A stretch of DNA of 64,000 nucleotides from Mucilaginibacter phyllosphaerae (GTDB lineage Bacteria > Bacteroidota > Bacteroidia > Sphingobacteriales > Sphingobacteriaceae). The notes under the pieces were generated by a model that was not told the DNA's origin, ran no database searches, and was given only the letters and a program-made list of their open reading frames with translations. Shown here piece after piece: positions 1 through 9,070 of the stretch (positions within the stretch are counted from its first letter, which is position 1; every line of letters starts with the position of its first letter). The stretch covers positions 1,054,001 to 1,118,000 of the forward strand of contig NZ_SNQG01000001.1 in NCBI RefSeq assembly GCF_004378255.1. The letters are read 5' to 3'. Made by a program: the position numbers and the translations under genes.

Positions 1-990
1 CAAAGGTGCATCATAATCATAGCTGGATGTTTGTGGGGCATAGGCTTCGGTGCGGCTCATGTTGGCGCCATTCATAAAATCGCGCGTGGTACCGCCATGA
101 AACATGTACATATTGATAGAGATACCGGCAGATAAGATCCCATCCAGCTTTTTAGCATCTTCATCGGCATTGCTTTTATTATGTGGTTTTCCCCAGCTAT
201 CAAACCAGCCCGGATACCATTCTGCTACGTAATACGGGCCTTTGCCGTTATGGTGTTTATTGATCAGCTCTTTTACCTTAGCGGGGTTATCTTCGCCGTT
301 CACTGCAGGTAAATAGCCCGGCAGATAGCCGGCAGGCATCTGGGTAGCGCCGTCACAGGTAAACAGCAAACCATCAAACCCTACCTCACGGAAGATCTTA
401 GCGTTCATTTCCAGGTATTCCTTATCGTTACTAAAAGAACCGTATTCGTTCTCTATCTGCACCATCAGGATGTTACCGCCTTGGTTTACCTGTAAAGGGG
501 CCAATTGCTTACCCACCTCTACCATATAGTTACGGTAGGCATTAATAAAGGCCGGCTCTTTACTACGCACCTTCATGTTTTTATCTTTAAGCAGCCACCA
601 GGGGTAACCGCCAAATTCCCATTCGGCACAGGCATAAGGGCTTGGGCGCATTACTACCCACATCCCCTCTTCTTTACAAATACGCACAAATTCGGCCACA
701 TCATTATTCCCTGTAAAATCATACGTGCCCTGCACAGGCTCGTGCGCGTTCCAAAAAACGTAAGTACCAATGGTATTTAAACCCATAGCCTTCGCCATTT
801 TGATACGCTCTCGCCAGTATTCGCGCGGAATGCGCTGGTAATGCATTTCGCCCGAGATCATTTGCAGGGGCTTGCCATCCAGTAAAAAGTCAATATCGCC
901 CAGGGCAAATGTATGGGTTGTAGTTTGTGCGTTTGTTACCGTTAAGCTGCTAAACAACAGCGTGCAGTATATGAGTATTTTTTTTAGCAT
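1..990 (-). CDS. GH35 beta-galactosidase, C-terminus cut by window edge
   Basis: Glycoside hydrolase family 35, expected to release terminal beta-galactose from oligo- or polysaccharides. I read 330 in-frame codons from ATG 990 to the window edge. Residues 1-21 look like a Sec signal peptide ending TNAQ, so the enzyme is probably periplasmic or outer-membrane associated. The TIM barrel shows the family signature HEPVQG near residue 83, the acid/base glutamate in IENEYG (about E182), the nucleophile in VAEWYPGWFDSWG (about E257) and the MFHGGTT motif just before the edge. The remaining C-terminal beta domains lie outside the window. It ends five bases from the parC stop side and shares its strand with parC, but no functional link is evident. 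Family assignment is firm; the natural substrate is not visible. Confidence 0.88.
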   Translation of the reverse strand, partial: MLKKILIYCTLLFSSLTVTNAQTTTHTFALGDIDFLLDGKPLQMISGEMHYQRIPREYWRERIKMAKAMGLNTIGTYVFWNAHEPVQGTYDFTGNNDVAEFVRICKEEGMWVVMRPSPYACAEWEFGGYPWWLLKDKNMKVRSKEPAFINAYRNYMVEVGKQLAPLQVNQGGNILMVQIENEYGSFSNDKEYLEMNAKIFREVGFDGLLFTCDGATQMPAGYLPGYLPAVNGEDNPAKVKELINKHHNGKGPYYVAEWYPGWFDSWGKPHNKSNADEDAKKLDGILSAGISINMYMFHGGTTRDFMNGANMSRTEAYAPQTSSYDYDAPL

Positions 991-994
991 GTTC

Positions 995-3877
995 TTAAAA
1001 TTTAAATAGCCCTAATTGCCCGTTATCATCTTTCCCGGCATCTTTAGGCTTGTTTTTTTCATCAGCATTTGGCTTCCTGAACTCAATATCATCAGGATTA
1101 GTTATCTCCATATCAATTTTTTTCTTTGGTGATTGTACGGCTTCCTCTTTAGAAGCTTCCGGTTGGTTTACCGGTAATTCTATAGATTGCTGCGGCGGTA
1201 CCGTAGTTTTATCCGGCTCTGCAACCGGGCTTGGTAAATCAGGAGGCAGGGCGGTAATAGCTGATTGCGGGGCGGTATCTTTTACTTCCTTATCTTCCGG
1301 GGTTATCACGATCCCGGTATCTTCTACAGAATCCGGCGCCGGGTCAGGCACATCCTCTTCGTCATCATGCTCGGCCAATAAGGCTACAGTTTTAACCTGG
1401 TGTACAGATAAGCGGTTACCCATAGCTTTCATGCCCTTTACATCAATCAGGTCGGTAAGGTTCAGGTCGGCCTCTTCAGCCATCAGCGCTTTACCCTTCA
1501 ACTGCTCTATTTTTACAATGGGCTGTGCAGCGCCGGATATGATCACAAGTTTTGAACCACTCTCATCGCTAATGATACTGGTTTGCTTGCCTATAACCGT
1601 ATTCTCGAACACAAAACGTTTTACCATATAATTTTTTGATTTTCCATCGAAATGTATCACCGCAAATATTTTGGCAGGGTCATACTTTTCAATCACAATC
1701 ATTTTATCATCAAAATGGTTATTCAGGTCGAAACTGGTTAATTCGTAAGTACCATTGGCCATTACGGTCAGGATGCGGTCGTCGCCATCAAACTCGCCCA
1801 GATATTTACCACGACTGTCGGCGTTCAGGCGTTTCAGGATATCATCATACCAGATCTTGCGGCCGGCCAGGGTAGATACGCCTTTGCTTTTCAGTACCAC
1901 CTTTTTAACCGGATACTTGGTAACCATATTGCCTATTGAGTTGCGGCCTTTAATGGCAAGGGCAGCAAAATCCTCATCAAAGTTTAACTTCTTGAGTTTG
2001 GCATGCGGTTTTAACTGTACGGTAACCACCTCGGCCTCGCCGTTGGGGTTGGCGGTAAAATACAGCATTTTTGATCCTTTGCTGCCTTTGGTCAAATCGT
2101 ACTCTTTATCGCGGGTTACACCTGTTACCGAAAAACGCTTAATATAGCTTACACCGCTTTGCCCGTCCTTATAGATCATATTGTAAACGGTCCGCTCGTC
2201 GTTCTTTTTAAATACGGCAACGTGTTCAATATCCTTGCCCACAAAAACCTTATCCTGCACCTTGGTTACCACAAACCTGCCATCGCCACGGAAAACGATG
2301 ATCTCGTCGATATCCGAACAATCGCACACAAACTCGTCCTTTTTTAAGCCCGAGCCAATAAAGCCATCAACCTTGTTTACATAAAGTTTAACATTAGCTA
2401 ATGCTACCTGTGCAGCCTCTACCCTGTCAAATGTGCGCAGTTCGGTTTTACGGCCGCGGTCTTTACCGTACTTTTCTTTCAGTTTTTCAAACCAGGCAAT
2501 AGTATAATCGGTAAGGTGTTTTAAATGGTGCTTAACCGTTTTAATTTCGGCTTCAAGTCCTTTGATCTGTTCATCCGTTTTCTTCACATCAAAACGGGTG
2601 ATGCTGCTCATCGGTTTATCGATCAGTTTTTTATAATCTTCCGGCAGTATGGTGCGATAAAATTGCGAAAAGAAAGGCTCAAACAACCTGTTCAACACCA
2701 CCAATACGCCTTCAAAATCTGTTGACTGCTCATAACCGGGGTGTTTATACATCCCTTCCTGGATAAAAATTTTCAGCAGCGAGCTAAAGAAGATCTTCTC
2801 CATCAGCTCCTTCAGTTTTATCTCCAGTTCCTGTTTCAACAAGTCTTTGGTGAAAAAAGTGCTTTCAGTAAGCATATCGTTCACGCTCATAAAGCGCGGC
2901 TTATCATCCTGTATCACACAGGTATTGGGCGATATCGATACCTCGCAATCTGTAAAGGCGTAAAGTGCATCAATGGTAACATCCGGAGAAATCCCCGGTG
3001 CCAGGTGAACTATGATCTCTACTTCATTTGATGTATGATCATCGATCTTTTTAATCTTAATCTTTCCTTTATCGTTCGCAGCAATAATGCTTTCAATCAA
3101 ACTAACAGTAGTAGTAGAAAAAGGAACCTCTTTAATGACAAGCGTTTTTTTATCTCTTTCTTCTATCTTGGCCCTTACACGTACCTTACCACCTCTTTGC
3201 CCTTCGTTATAAGCCGAAACATCAGCCATACCCCCGGTAGGAAAATCGGGTACAATATTTGGTTTGTCGCCCTTAAGAACGGCAACAGATGCATCAATTA
3301 ATTCAACAAAATTATGTGGTAATACTTTGGTCGCCAAACCTACGGCAATACCCTCCGCGCCTTGCGCCAGCAATAAGGGGAACTTCACCGGAAGTGTTAT
3401 TGGTTCGCGGTTACGGCCATCATAACTGGCTTGCCAAACGGTGGTATCAGGATTAAAAACTACATCTAAAGCAAATTTAGAGAGCCTCGCTTCTATATAA
3501 CGGGGGGCGGCGGCTGAGTCGCCGGTTACAGGCCTTCCCCAGTTGCCTTGTGTATCAATTAATAACTCCTTTTGGCCTAATTGAACCATGGCATCACCAA
3601 TAGAAGCATCACCATGCGGGTGGTATTTCATGGTGTTACCAATAACATTGGCTCCTTTGTTAAAGCGCCCGTCATCCAACTCCTTAAGCGAGTGCAGAAT
3701 ACGGCGCTGCACGGGTTTTAACCCATCGTTTAAATGCGGAACGGCACGGTCGAGTATTACATAAGAGGCATAATCCAGGAACCAGTTTTCGTACAGTCCA
3801 TCAAGTGTAGTGATCTTTTGAAGTTTGTTATCTTCTATATTTTCAGGAGTATCAGGATTGTTCAGATCTTCGCTCAT
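995..3877 (-). CDS. parC: DNA topoisomerase IV subunit A
   Basis: 960-residue type IIA topoisomerase A subunit, which cuts and rejoins DNA during chromosome decatenation together with ParE. The N-terminal breakage-reunion domain has HPHGD at about residues 86-90 and the active-site tyrosine in APRYIEARL (about Y127). The position matching E. coli ParC S80 is alanine (A91) and that matching E84 is aspartate (D95). The C-terminal beta-pinwheel region is followed by about 130 residues of acidic, Pro/Lys-rich low-complexity sequence ending in a GQLGLFKF-like tail. ParC rather than GyrA is chosen because a ParE-type B subunit (7070-8965) lies in the same direction. The two genes are separated by about 3.2 kb of unrelated genes. 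The ATG at 3877 is the natural start of the conserved N-terminus. Confidence 0.9.
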   Translation of the reverse strand: MSEDLNNPDTPENIEDNKLQKITTLDGLYENWFLDYASYVILDRAVPHLNDGLKPVQRRILHSLKELDDGRFNKGANVIGNTMKYHPHGDASIGDAMVQLGQKELLIDTQGNWGRPVTGDSAAAPRYIEARLSKFALDVVFNPDTTVWQASYDGRNREPITLPVKFPLLLAQGAEGIAVGLATKVLPHNFVELIDASVAVLKGDKPNIVPDFPTGGMADVSAYNEGQRGGKVRVRAKIEERDKKTLVIKEVPFSTTTVSLIESIIAANDKGKIKIKKIDDHTSNEVEIIVHLAPGISPDVTIDALYAFTDCEVSISPNTCVIQDDKPRFMSVNDMLTESTFFTKDLLKQELEIKLKELMEKIFFSSLLKIFIQEGMYKHPGYEQSTDFEGVLVVLNRLFEPFFSQFYRTILPEDYKKLIDKPMSSITRFDVKKTDEQIKGLEAEIKTVKHHLKHLTDYTIAWFEKLKEKYGKDRGRKTELRTFDRVEAAQVALANVKLYVNKVDGFIGSGLKKDEFVCDCSDIDEIIVFRGDGRFVVTKVQDKVFVGKDIEHVAVFKKNDERTVYNMIYKDGQSGVSYIKRFSVTGVTRDKEYDLTKGSKGSKMLYFTANPNGEAEVVTVQLKPHAKLKKLNFDEDFAALAIKGRNSIGNMVTKYPVKKVVLKSKGVSTLAGRKIWYDDILKRLNADSRGKYLGEFDGDDRILTVMANGTYELTSFDLNNHFDDKMIVIEKYDPAKIFAVIHFDGKSKNYMVKRFVFENTVIGKQTSIISDESGSKLVIISGAAQPIVKIEQLKGKALMAEEADLNLTDLIDVKGMKAMGNRLSVHQVKTVALLAEHDDEEDVPDPAPDSVEDTGIVITPEDKEVKDTAPQSAITALPPDLPSPVAEPDKTTVPPQQSIELPVNQPEASKEEAVQSPKKKIDMEITNPDDIEFRKPNADEKNKPKDAGKDDNGQLGLFKF

Positions 3878-4000
3878 TCGTTAGCTCAAAAATTATGGAT
3901 GGGTAAAGATAGATAAATGTGCAGAAATGCGGAGGGGTTAAATGGTAGTTTTTGGCTATGAAAGCTGCATTTTTATTAACATTGCCTGAGTATTACACCG

Positions 4001-4031
4001 TTGATGTTTTAGCAAAAAATGAGTAAATTTG
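4001..4031 (+). promoter_or_regulatory. Bacteroidota-type promoter of the toxin-antitoxin pair
   Basis: TTG at 4001-4003, a 20-base spacer, then TAAATTTG at 4024-4031, matching the -33/-7 consensus TTG...TAnnTTTG of Bacteroidota sigma factors. Only four bases separate the -7 box from the ATG at 4036, and an in-frame TGA at 4030-4032 excludes an earlier start, so the transcript probably begins at or next to the start codon. Confidence 0.5.
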
Positions 4032-4035
4032 ATTT

Positions 4036-4275
4036 ATGACAACGTTAATCGTACAGATAAATAAAGAAAAAGATTTATCCGCTTTGCAAGAAGTGCTTAA
4101 TGGCTTGGGGTTAGAGTACAAATTACAGGAAGACGAGTGGGCTGGATTGTCATCAACTGAAATAGAAGGCATTAAAGCCGGACTTGCTGATATTGAGGCG
4201 GGCAGGATATTTACCCATAAGGAAGCAATGGATAGAATTGCTAATAAACTTAAACAGTTAGGTATAGATAAATGA
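4036..4275 (+). CDS. antitoxin of a RelE/ParE-type toxin-antitoxin pair
   Basis: 79-residue protein without signal peptide or membrane segment, rich in Leu, Glu and Lys, with a C-terminal half predicted helical (GLSSTEIEGIKAGLADIE...THKEAMDRIANKLKQ). That tail resembles short antitoxins in which 'I..GL.DI..GR...HEEA' binds and blocks a RelE/ParE-fold partner. Its TGA overlaps the toxin ATG by four bases (ATGA at 4272-4275), giving translational coupling. It is expected to neutralise the downstream toxin and possibly to repress the promoter at 4001-4031. No obvious N-terminal DNA-binding fold is recognisable, so autoregulation is uncertain. Confidence 0.75.
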   Translation: MTTLIVQINKEKDLSALQEVLNGLGLEYKLQEDEWAGLSSTEIEGIKAGLADIEAGRIFTHKEAMDRIANKLKQLGIDK

Positions 4276-4571
4276 TCTTAATTAAGTTGATCTGGTCGGC
4301 AAGGGCACTGGATGAATACGAACGATTATTAGATTACCTAATGCCAGAATGGGGCATTGCTATCACCAAAAGAGTTGTTGATAGCATTACTCATCAAATA
4401 AACAGAATTCAACATTCGCCTGAGCAATTTCCAATATTCATAAAAAGCAAAAATATACATCGTTGTATAATATCCCCTCAAACCTCATTATTTTTTAAAG
4501 CAAGTGATAATACCATTGAAATCCTGTCAATATTTGACAATAGGCAAGACCCTAAAAAGCACGGCTTTTAA
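4272..4571 (+). CDS. RelE/ParE superfamily toxin
   Basis: 99 residues with the compact RelE/ParE layout: an opening strand IKLIWSARALDEYERLLDYL (family pattern 'v.ws..A..dl..i..yi'), a helix with ITHQINRIQHSPEQFP, and C-terminal strands ending IEILSIFDNRQDPKK, where the family has 'i.i..ifh.rqnP'. Such toxins either cleave ribosome-bound mRNA (RelE) or poison gyrase (ParE). Sequence alone does not separate these here, although the FDNRQDP ending is common in ParE-like members. Start ATG 4272 overlaps the antitoxin stop. Both genes look intact. No other system genes flank them; parC lies upstream on the other strand, a proximity with no demonstrated meaning. Confidence 0.8.
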   Translation: MILIKLIWSARALDEYERLLDYLMPEWGIAITKRVVDSITHQINRIQHSPEQFPIFIKSKNIHRCIISPQTSLFFKASDNTIEILSIFDNRQDPKKHGF

Positions 4572-4591
4572 ACCTGATTTAAACAAGTAAT

Positions 4592-5107
4592 TCACTCCCT
4601 TAACTTCTTTTGTTCGCGCAACATGGCGCCATAATCCATTCGCCTTGTAGCGGCACTAATGGTTTTGGCGATACGGCCGGCCCGTGTTTCAACCGTTTTG
4701 GCATCGTTTATCCATTTTATAAAATAGCCTTGGTGCGATTTAGTCAGACCCGTGAAATAGGCTAACGCATCGGGCTGTTCGTAGCCGAAGCAGTCGTGCA
4801 GGTCATCGGGCATTTCCAGCTTAAAATCCTTATCATGCTCCAACTGAACGCGCAGCATGGCGCCGCTTTCTTTACGGATACTTTTCCGGATCTCTTTTTT
4901 AAGCGCCATGATGAAATTGCCGTTACCCGCAGGCATAGCAGATATGCCGGCAATGGGCAAATCATCCAGCTTGCCCTTTACCCTGAATGAGCGTTTATTA
5001 CCCGGAAGTATTTGTTGGGCTACGTCTGCAGGTACCTCAATATAAGTCCACCCGGTTTTGTCTGCGTTCTCTCCGTATTGGAGTATGATGGTATTAAAGC
5101 GAACCAT
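4592..5107 (-). CDS. YdeI/DUF1905-family protein
   Basis: About 171 residues. The N-terminal half (MVRFNTIILQYGENADKTGW..., VPADVAQQILPGNKRSFRVKG, then GNFIMALKKEIRKSIRKESG) matches the DUF1905 beta-barrel fold. The C-terminal part (PDALAYFTGLTKSHQGYFIKWINDAKTVETRAGRIAKTI) matches the YdeI/OmdA 'bacteriocin-protection' helix. These proteins are widespread and their biochemical role is not established, so no function is claimed. An upstream TTG would add two residues; I prefer ATG 5107 because the conserved domain begins there. It stands alone, convergent with the toxin gene and divergent from the secreted protein at 5245. Confidence 0.75.
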   Translation of the reverse strand: MVRFNTIILQYGENADKTGWTYIEVPADVAQQILPGNKRSFRVKGKLDDLPIAGISAMPAGNGNFIMALKKEIRKSIRKESGAMLRVQLEHDKDFKLEMPDDLHDCFGYEQPDALAYFTGLTKSHQGYFIKWINDAKTVETRAGRIAKTISAATRRMDYGAMLREQKKLRE

Positions 5108-5244
5108 TAACAAATATATAACATTAAGGCCCTGATGTTAAAAGATTGTTAAATAACACAATTCGCTGTAACTATTTACAATCTGGCAGCATCTTATAGA
5201 TATAAAAACAACAACAATAATAAATAACCTTAAAAAATTATATC

Positions 5245-5670
5245 ATGAAAACTTTAAAATCACTAACCCTTGCCATCGCATTATTAGCAACTACCACCTT
5301 TGTAAAAGCCAATGATGTACCCGAAAATTATTTAACAAAAACCCATGCCATAAACACCTATATAGATGCCATGACACGCGGCCGGTCTAATAACTTAAAC
5401 CAGGTGGTTGATCAATCGGCAAAGTTTAACATTCTGCGCGGAAAAAGTATTTTAAGCTTTACCAAAAAAGAAATGACCGATTTTTTAAAGAATCAAAAAA
5501 ACGTTGAGCAGGCTTGCACCACCAGCACCGAAGTTGTAGAAAACAATGTGGATATGGCGGTAGTACGGGTAGATATGAAATTTGAAGGCTTTACCCGCAG
5601 CAATTATGTAACCATAGCCAATACCGGCAGCGGCTGGAAAATCACAAACGTTTACAGTGTATTTAAATAG
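5245..5670 (+). CDS. secreted NTF2-like (lumazine-binding-type) small protein
   Basis: 141 residues with a clear Sec signal peptide (MKTLKSLTLAIALLATTTFVKA, cleavage after about residue 22), so periplasmic. The mature part has the cone-like order of helices and strands seen in NTF2/SnoaL 'putative lumazine-binding' proteins: helix INTYIDAMTRG, the stretch FNILRGKSILSFTKKEM, then strands MAVVRVDMKFEGF, YVTIANTGSGWKITNVYSVFK. The C-terminal 'W+I.NVY..' strand is typical. Members of this fold are often accessory binding proteins; no catalytic residues are evident. It is transcribed alone and followed by a terminator. Confidence 0.65.
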   Translation: MKTLKSLTLAIALLATTTFVKANDVPENYLTKTHAINTYIDAMTRGRSNNLNQVVDQSAKFNILRGKSILSFTKKEMTDFLKNQKNVEQACTTSTEVVENNVDMAVVRVDMKFEGFTRSNYVTIANTGSGWKITNVYSVFK

Positions 5671-5696
5671 TTAAATTTTAGTGTTTGAGTATGATC

Positions 5697-5729
5697 GGCT
5701 CTCCTGCAAAGGAGGGCCTTTCTATTTTT
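5697..5729 (+). terminator. rho-independent terminator
   Basis: GGCTCTCC (5697-5704), six-base loop, GGAGGGCC (5711-5718, one G-U pair), then a T-rich tail. It lies just after the secreted protein gene ending at 5670. Confidence 0.6.
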
Positions 5730-5765
5730 AGGCCTCACCCGGCTTCCTTCAAAACAAAGGAAGAA

Positions 5766-6425
5766 TTACTTTACATAGGGTTGTAATACCGCCTGCCACT
5801 TATCATAACCTTTACTGTTTAAATGCAGCATGTCGCTTTCAAATAATGCCGTATCGGGCTTTAGGGTAGCCGGGGTTAATATGGCCGATGCTATATCAAT
5901 ATAGTGTGTTTTGCGCCTGGCTTTAATAAAATCCTTTATCATGCTGTTGGCCATTCGCACTTCGGGCAAAAACTTAGCACGGCTTGGGCTTGGTTTTATT
6001 GATAGATAATAGATCTCGGCATCGGGCAGATTTTGTTTGATCATGGCCCACAGCTTATAAAATTCGCGGGCAGTAAACTTACCGGTTTTGCCTGCGGCGA
6101 TATCATTTTCGCCGGCGTAGATAAAGATCTTGCGCGGATGATAGGGATACATGATATATGGCGTATAATAATCAACCAGCTGCTCTATTGTGCAACCGCC
6201 TACCCCGCGCCTGATGATGGGCTTACCACTAAAGCGTTGCTCCAGATCGGTCCACTTACGGATAGATGAACTGCCGATAAACAGGATGCCGTTTTTTGCG
6301 GGCATCTGCACGCTATCCTGATGTTTAAAATCGCGGATCTCGTTATCAAACGGAAATCCTTGTTGTGCGCGGGCAGCTACATTCCATGTGGCTAAAACAA
6401 AAAACAGTATTATCCTGATCTTCAT
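5766..6425 (-). CDS. SGNH/GDSL-family hydrolase, secreted
   Basis: 219 residues with an N-terminal signal peptide (ends AARA, about residue 20). All four SGNH blocks are visible: GSSSI with the nucleophilic serine (about S52), the oxyanion glycine in GVGGCTI (about 74-80), AGENDI with Asn107, and DMLHLN with Asp198 and His201. Family members are esterases or lipases acting on acylated carbohydrates or lipids; substrate cannot be inferred here. Its ATG overlaps the stop of the upstream cytidine deaminase (ATGA), so the two genes are translationally coupled although no metabolic link is obvious. Confidence 0.85.
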   Translation of the reverse strand: MKIRIILFFVLATWNVAARAQQGFPFDNEIRDFKHQDSVQMPAKNGILFIGSSSIRKWTDLEQRFSGKPIIRRGVGGCTIEQLVDYYTPYIMYPYHPRKIFIYAGENDIAAGKTGKFTAREFYKLWAMIKQNLPDAEIYYLSIKPSPSRAKFLPEVRMANSMIKDFIKARRKTHYIDIASAILTPATLKPDTALFESDMLHLNSKGYDKWQAVLQPYVK

Positions 6426-6916
6426 ACTGGTTGTACTAAGCGTTCTTCAAAAAACATAAAAGGCATCATGCTTTTTACATCATCAATAACCCATACCGGG
6501 CCATCAATACAATACAACAATACCCGCAGCGGCATGTTTTGCCTTTTTTCGCACTCGGCCATTACCTGCAGGCAAGATCCGCAGGAGGTGATTGGTTTCA
6601 ATAACGGGAAATCATCCGTATGCGCCGTTACGGCCATGCTTACAATCGGGTCATTAGCATGGCTGGCACCCCAATGGAACAAAGCCACCCGCTCGGCGCA
6701 AAGGCCTGATGGATAAGCCACATTCTCCTGATTACTGGCATGGATAATTTTACCGCTTTGCAATTGCAGTGCCGCCCCCACCCTAAATTTAGAATATGGT
6801 GAATGAGATGTTGCCATTGCCTTAACCGCTTCTGCACATAACGCCTGGTCGGCTGTGTTCAACTCTGTTACCGTATCGTATTCTTTAAAAGATATTTTGA
6901 TGTCGTGTTCTGTCAT
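6422..6916 (-). CDS. cdd: cytidine deaminase
   Basis: 164-residue zinc deaminase converting cytidine and deoxycytidine to uridine forms in pyrimidine salvage, cytosolic. The zinc site is complete: C73-A-E75 in GLCAERVAL, and the SCGSC pair C112/C115. FRVGAAL and SNQENVAYPSGLC match the substrate loop of the small homotetrameric Cdd type. A longer open frame exists upstream, but ATG 6916 (MTEHDIKIS) is chosen because the extra 20 residues are hydrophobic and unlike the family. It is followed by the overlapping SGNH hydrolase. Confidence 0.9.
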   Translation of the reverse strand: MTEHDIKISFKEYDTVTELNTADQALCAEAVKAMATSHSPYSKFRVGAALQLQSGKIIHASNQENVAYPSGLCAERVALFHWGASHANDPIVSMAVTAHTDDFPLLKPITSCGSCLQVMAECEKRQNMPLRVLLYCIDGPVWVIDDVKSMMPFMFFEERLVQPV

Positions 6917-6987
6917 GATATCGGCCTTCTGAAAAAGAAGGGGATACAAGATAGGTTTTATTAATATAAAAAACAACCAAGTAAAAC

Positions 6988-7049
6988 AGAGACGCGAAGT
7001 ATCGCGCCTCTACAATAAATATTACGTAGAAACGCGATACCTTGCGTAT
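6988..7049. repeat. dispersed GAGACGCGA palindrome, two units
   Basis: Between cdd and parE lie two related palindromic units, GAGACGCGAAGTATCGCG at about 6989-7006 and TAGAAACGCGATACCTTGCG at about 7026-7045. The same GTAGAGACGCGA-type core occurs at 18628-18647 and 50015-50034, so this is a dispersed intergenic repeat family. Confidence 0.6.
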
Positions 7050-7069
7050 TATATAATCAGGGTTTTAAA

Positions 7070-8965
7070 CTATACTGCTACCGGCAACTCTACCGCATCC
7101 AAATTCTCAGCTATTAGCGGGTTTACCGATTCATCATCTTTCTCCACCCGCAGGTTGTTTACAATGTGCTGCTGGCGCGTTGGAGTGTTTTTTCCCATAA
7201 AATATTCCAGCAGGGCTTTGATGTTGGCATCTTTAAGGAACACCGGGTCCAGTCTGATATCCTTACCGATGAATAATCCAAATTCATCGGGCGAAATCTC
7301 TCCTAATCCTTTAAAGCGGGTTATCTCTGGTTTAACACCCAGGCTGGCAATTGCATTCCGGCGCTCTTCGTCGCTGTAGCAATAAATGGTTTGCTTTTTA
7401 TTGCGTACCCTAAATAAGGGTGTCTGCAGAATAGATACGTGCCCGGCCTTCACCAGATCCGGAAAAAATTGCAAGAAGAAGGTCATCAGCAATAAGCGGA
7501 TGTGCATTCCATCCACATCGGCATCTGTAGCTATTACAATATTGTTATAGCGCAGGCCGTCTATACCATCCTCTATATTCAATGCATGTTGCAGCAGGTT
7601 AAATTCTTCGTTTTCATAAACCACTTTTTTGGTAAGCCCGAAACAGTTTAACGGCTTACCTTTTAAGCTGAACACCGCCTGGGTTTGCACATCGCGCGAT
7701 TTGGTAATAGATCCGCTAGCCGAGTCACCCTCGGTGATGAACAGGGTTGTTTCCTGCTTACGCTCGTGGTTATCATCAAAATGCAGTTTACAATCGCGCA
7801 GTTTACGGTTATGCAGCGATGCTTTTTTGGCGCGGTCGTTAGCCAGTTTTTTAATACCGGCAATATCTTTGCGCTCACGCTCTGATTGCAGGATGCGTTT
7901 AAGCAGGGCATCGGCCGTTGCCGGGTTTTTATGCAAATAATTATCCAGTTCCTTTTTCAGGAAATCGTTGATAAACCCACGCACAGACGGCCCATCGGGA
8001 CCAATATTTTGCGAACCAAGCTTGGTTTTAGTTTGCGACTCAAAAACCGGCTCCTGTACCTTTATGGCAATTGCCGCCACAATAGATGCACGGATATCCG
8101 AGGCATCAAACTCCTTTTTATAAAACTCGCGGATGGTTTTTACCACCGCCTCGCGAAAGGCCGCCTGGTGCGTACCGCCTTGTGTGGTGTGCTGCCCGTT
8201 CACAAAGGAGTAGTACTCTTCACCGTAAGATTGCCCGTGCGTCATGGCTATTTCTATATCTTCGCCTTTAAGGTGGATGATAGGGTAGCGCAGGTTTTCG
8301 GCATCGGCATTGCGCACCAGCAGATCATACAGGCCGCGTTCTGATAAGTACTTTTGCCCGTTAAAGTTAAGTGTAAGCCCGGCATTCAGGAACACGTAGT
8401 TCCATATCATATTCTCTACAAACTCGGGTATAAAGCGGTAATGCCTGAAGATGGTATCATCAGGTATAAAATTAATAGCCGTGCCGTTACGCTGGGTTGT
8501 TTCTTTTTCAGGCTCGTCACGTATCAGTTCGCCTTTTTCAAATTCAGCTATCTTGGTCCGGCCATCGCGGTAAGATTGCACCGTGAACGAGTTGGATAAG
8601 GCGTTAACCGCTTTGGTACCCACACCATTCAACCCTACCGATTTCTGGAAGGCCTTACTATCGTATTTACCACCTGTATTTATTTTAGATACGCAATCTA
8701 TCACTTTACCCAGCGGGATGCCGCGGCCATAATCGCGCACGGCAACTTTATGGTCGCTCATGTTCACCTCTATGGTTTTGCCAGATCCCATCACAAACTC
8801 ATCTATCGAGTTATCAATGATCTCTTTAAGCAACACATACACGCCATCGTCATAAGCAGAACCATCGCCCAGCTTACCAATATACATACCCGGCCTTAAA
8901 CGAATGTGTTCCTTCCAATCAAGCGACCGGATGCTGTCGTCATCATAATTTACAGTTTCTGCCAT
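7070..8965 (-). CDS. parE: DNA topoisomerase IV subunit B
   Basis: 631-residue ATP-hydrolysing subunit of topoisomerase IV. The GHKL ATPase domain has the N-box [22 protein letters not shown] and [13 protein letters not shown] in the first 130 residues. The transducer domain contains the Q-T-K loop region. The TOPRIM domain shows ITEGDSASG and [13 protein letters not shown], which hold the catalytic Glu and the DxD magnesium site. The short C-terminus without a GyrB-type insertion supports ParE. The partner ParC is at 995-3877 on the same strand but separated by unrelated genes, so co-transcription is unlikely. Confidence 0.9.
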   Translation of the reverse strand: MAETVNYDDDSIRSLDWKEHIRLRPGMYIGKLGDGSAYDDGVYVLLKEIIDNSIDEFVMGSGKTIEVNMSDHKVAVRDYGRGIPLGKVIDCVSKINTGGKYDSKAFQKSVGLNGVGTKAVNALSNSFTVQSYRDGRTKIAEFEKGELIRDEPEKETTQRNGTAINFIPDDTIFRHYRFIPEFVENMIWNYVFLNAGLTLNFNGQKYLSERGLYDLLVRNADAENLRYPIIHLKGEDIEIAMTHGQSYGEEYYSFVNGQHTTQGGTHQAAFREAVVKTIREFYKKEFDASDIRASIVAAIAIKVQEPVFESQTKTKLGSQNIGPDGPSVRGFINDFLKKELDNYLHKNPATADALLKRILQSERERKDIAGIKKLANDRAKKASLHNRKLRDCKLHFDDNHERKQETTLFITEGDSASGSITKSRDVQTQAVFSLKGKPLNCFGLTKKVVYENEEFNLLQHALNIEDGIDGLRYNNIVIATDADVDGMHIRLLLMTFFLQFFPDLVKAGHVSILQTPLFRVRNKKQTIYCYSDEERRNAIASLGVKPEITRFKGLGEISPDEFGLFIGKDIRLDPVFLKDANIKALLEYFMGKNTPTRQQHIVNNLRVEKDDESVNPLIAENLDAVELPVAV

Positions 8966-9070
8966 AATAGATCAAATAGTTTGGGGTGATGAAAAGCCCC
9001 GTATGCAAAAATAAAGTTACGCCACTTAAATTAGTATTTAAATGTGCCAACTTATTAACATTTACAGCGC

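Noticed and set aside
505..780. Plus-strand open frame of 91 codons
   Set aside because: Shadow of the GH35 gene; the minus frame has all family motifs.
1050..2147. Several plus-strand open frames of up to 193 codons
   Set aside because: Antisense to parC, with low-complexity Ser/Pro composition and no family.
7155..8599. Plus-strand frames across parE
   Set aside because: Antisense shadows with no family signature.
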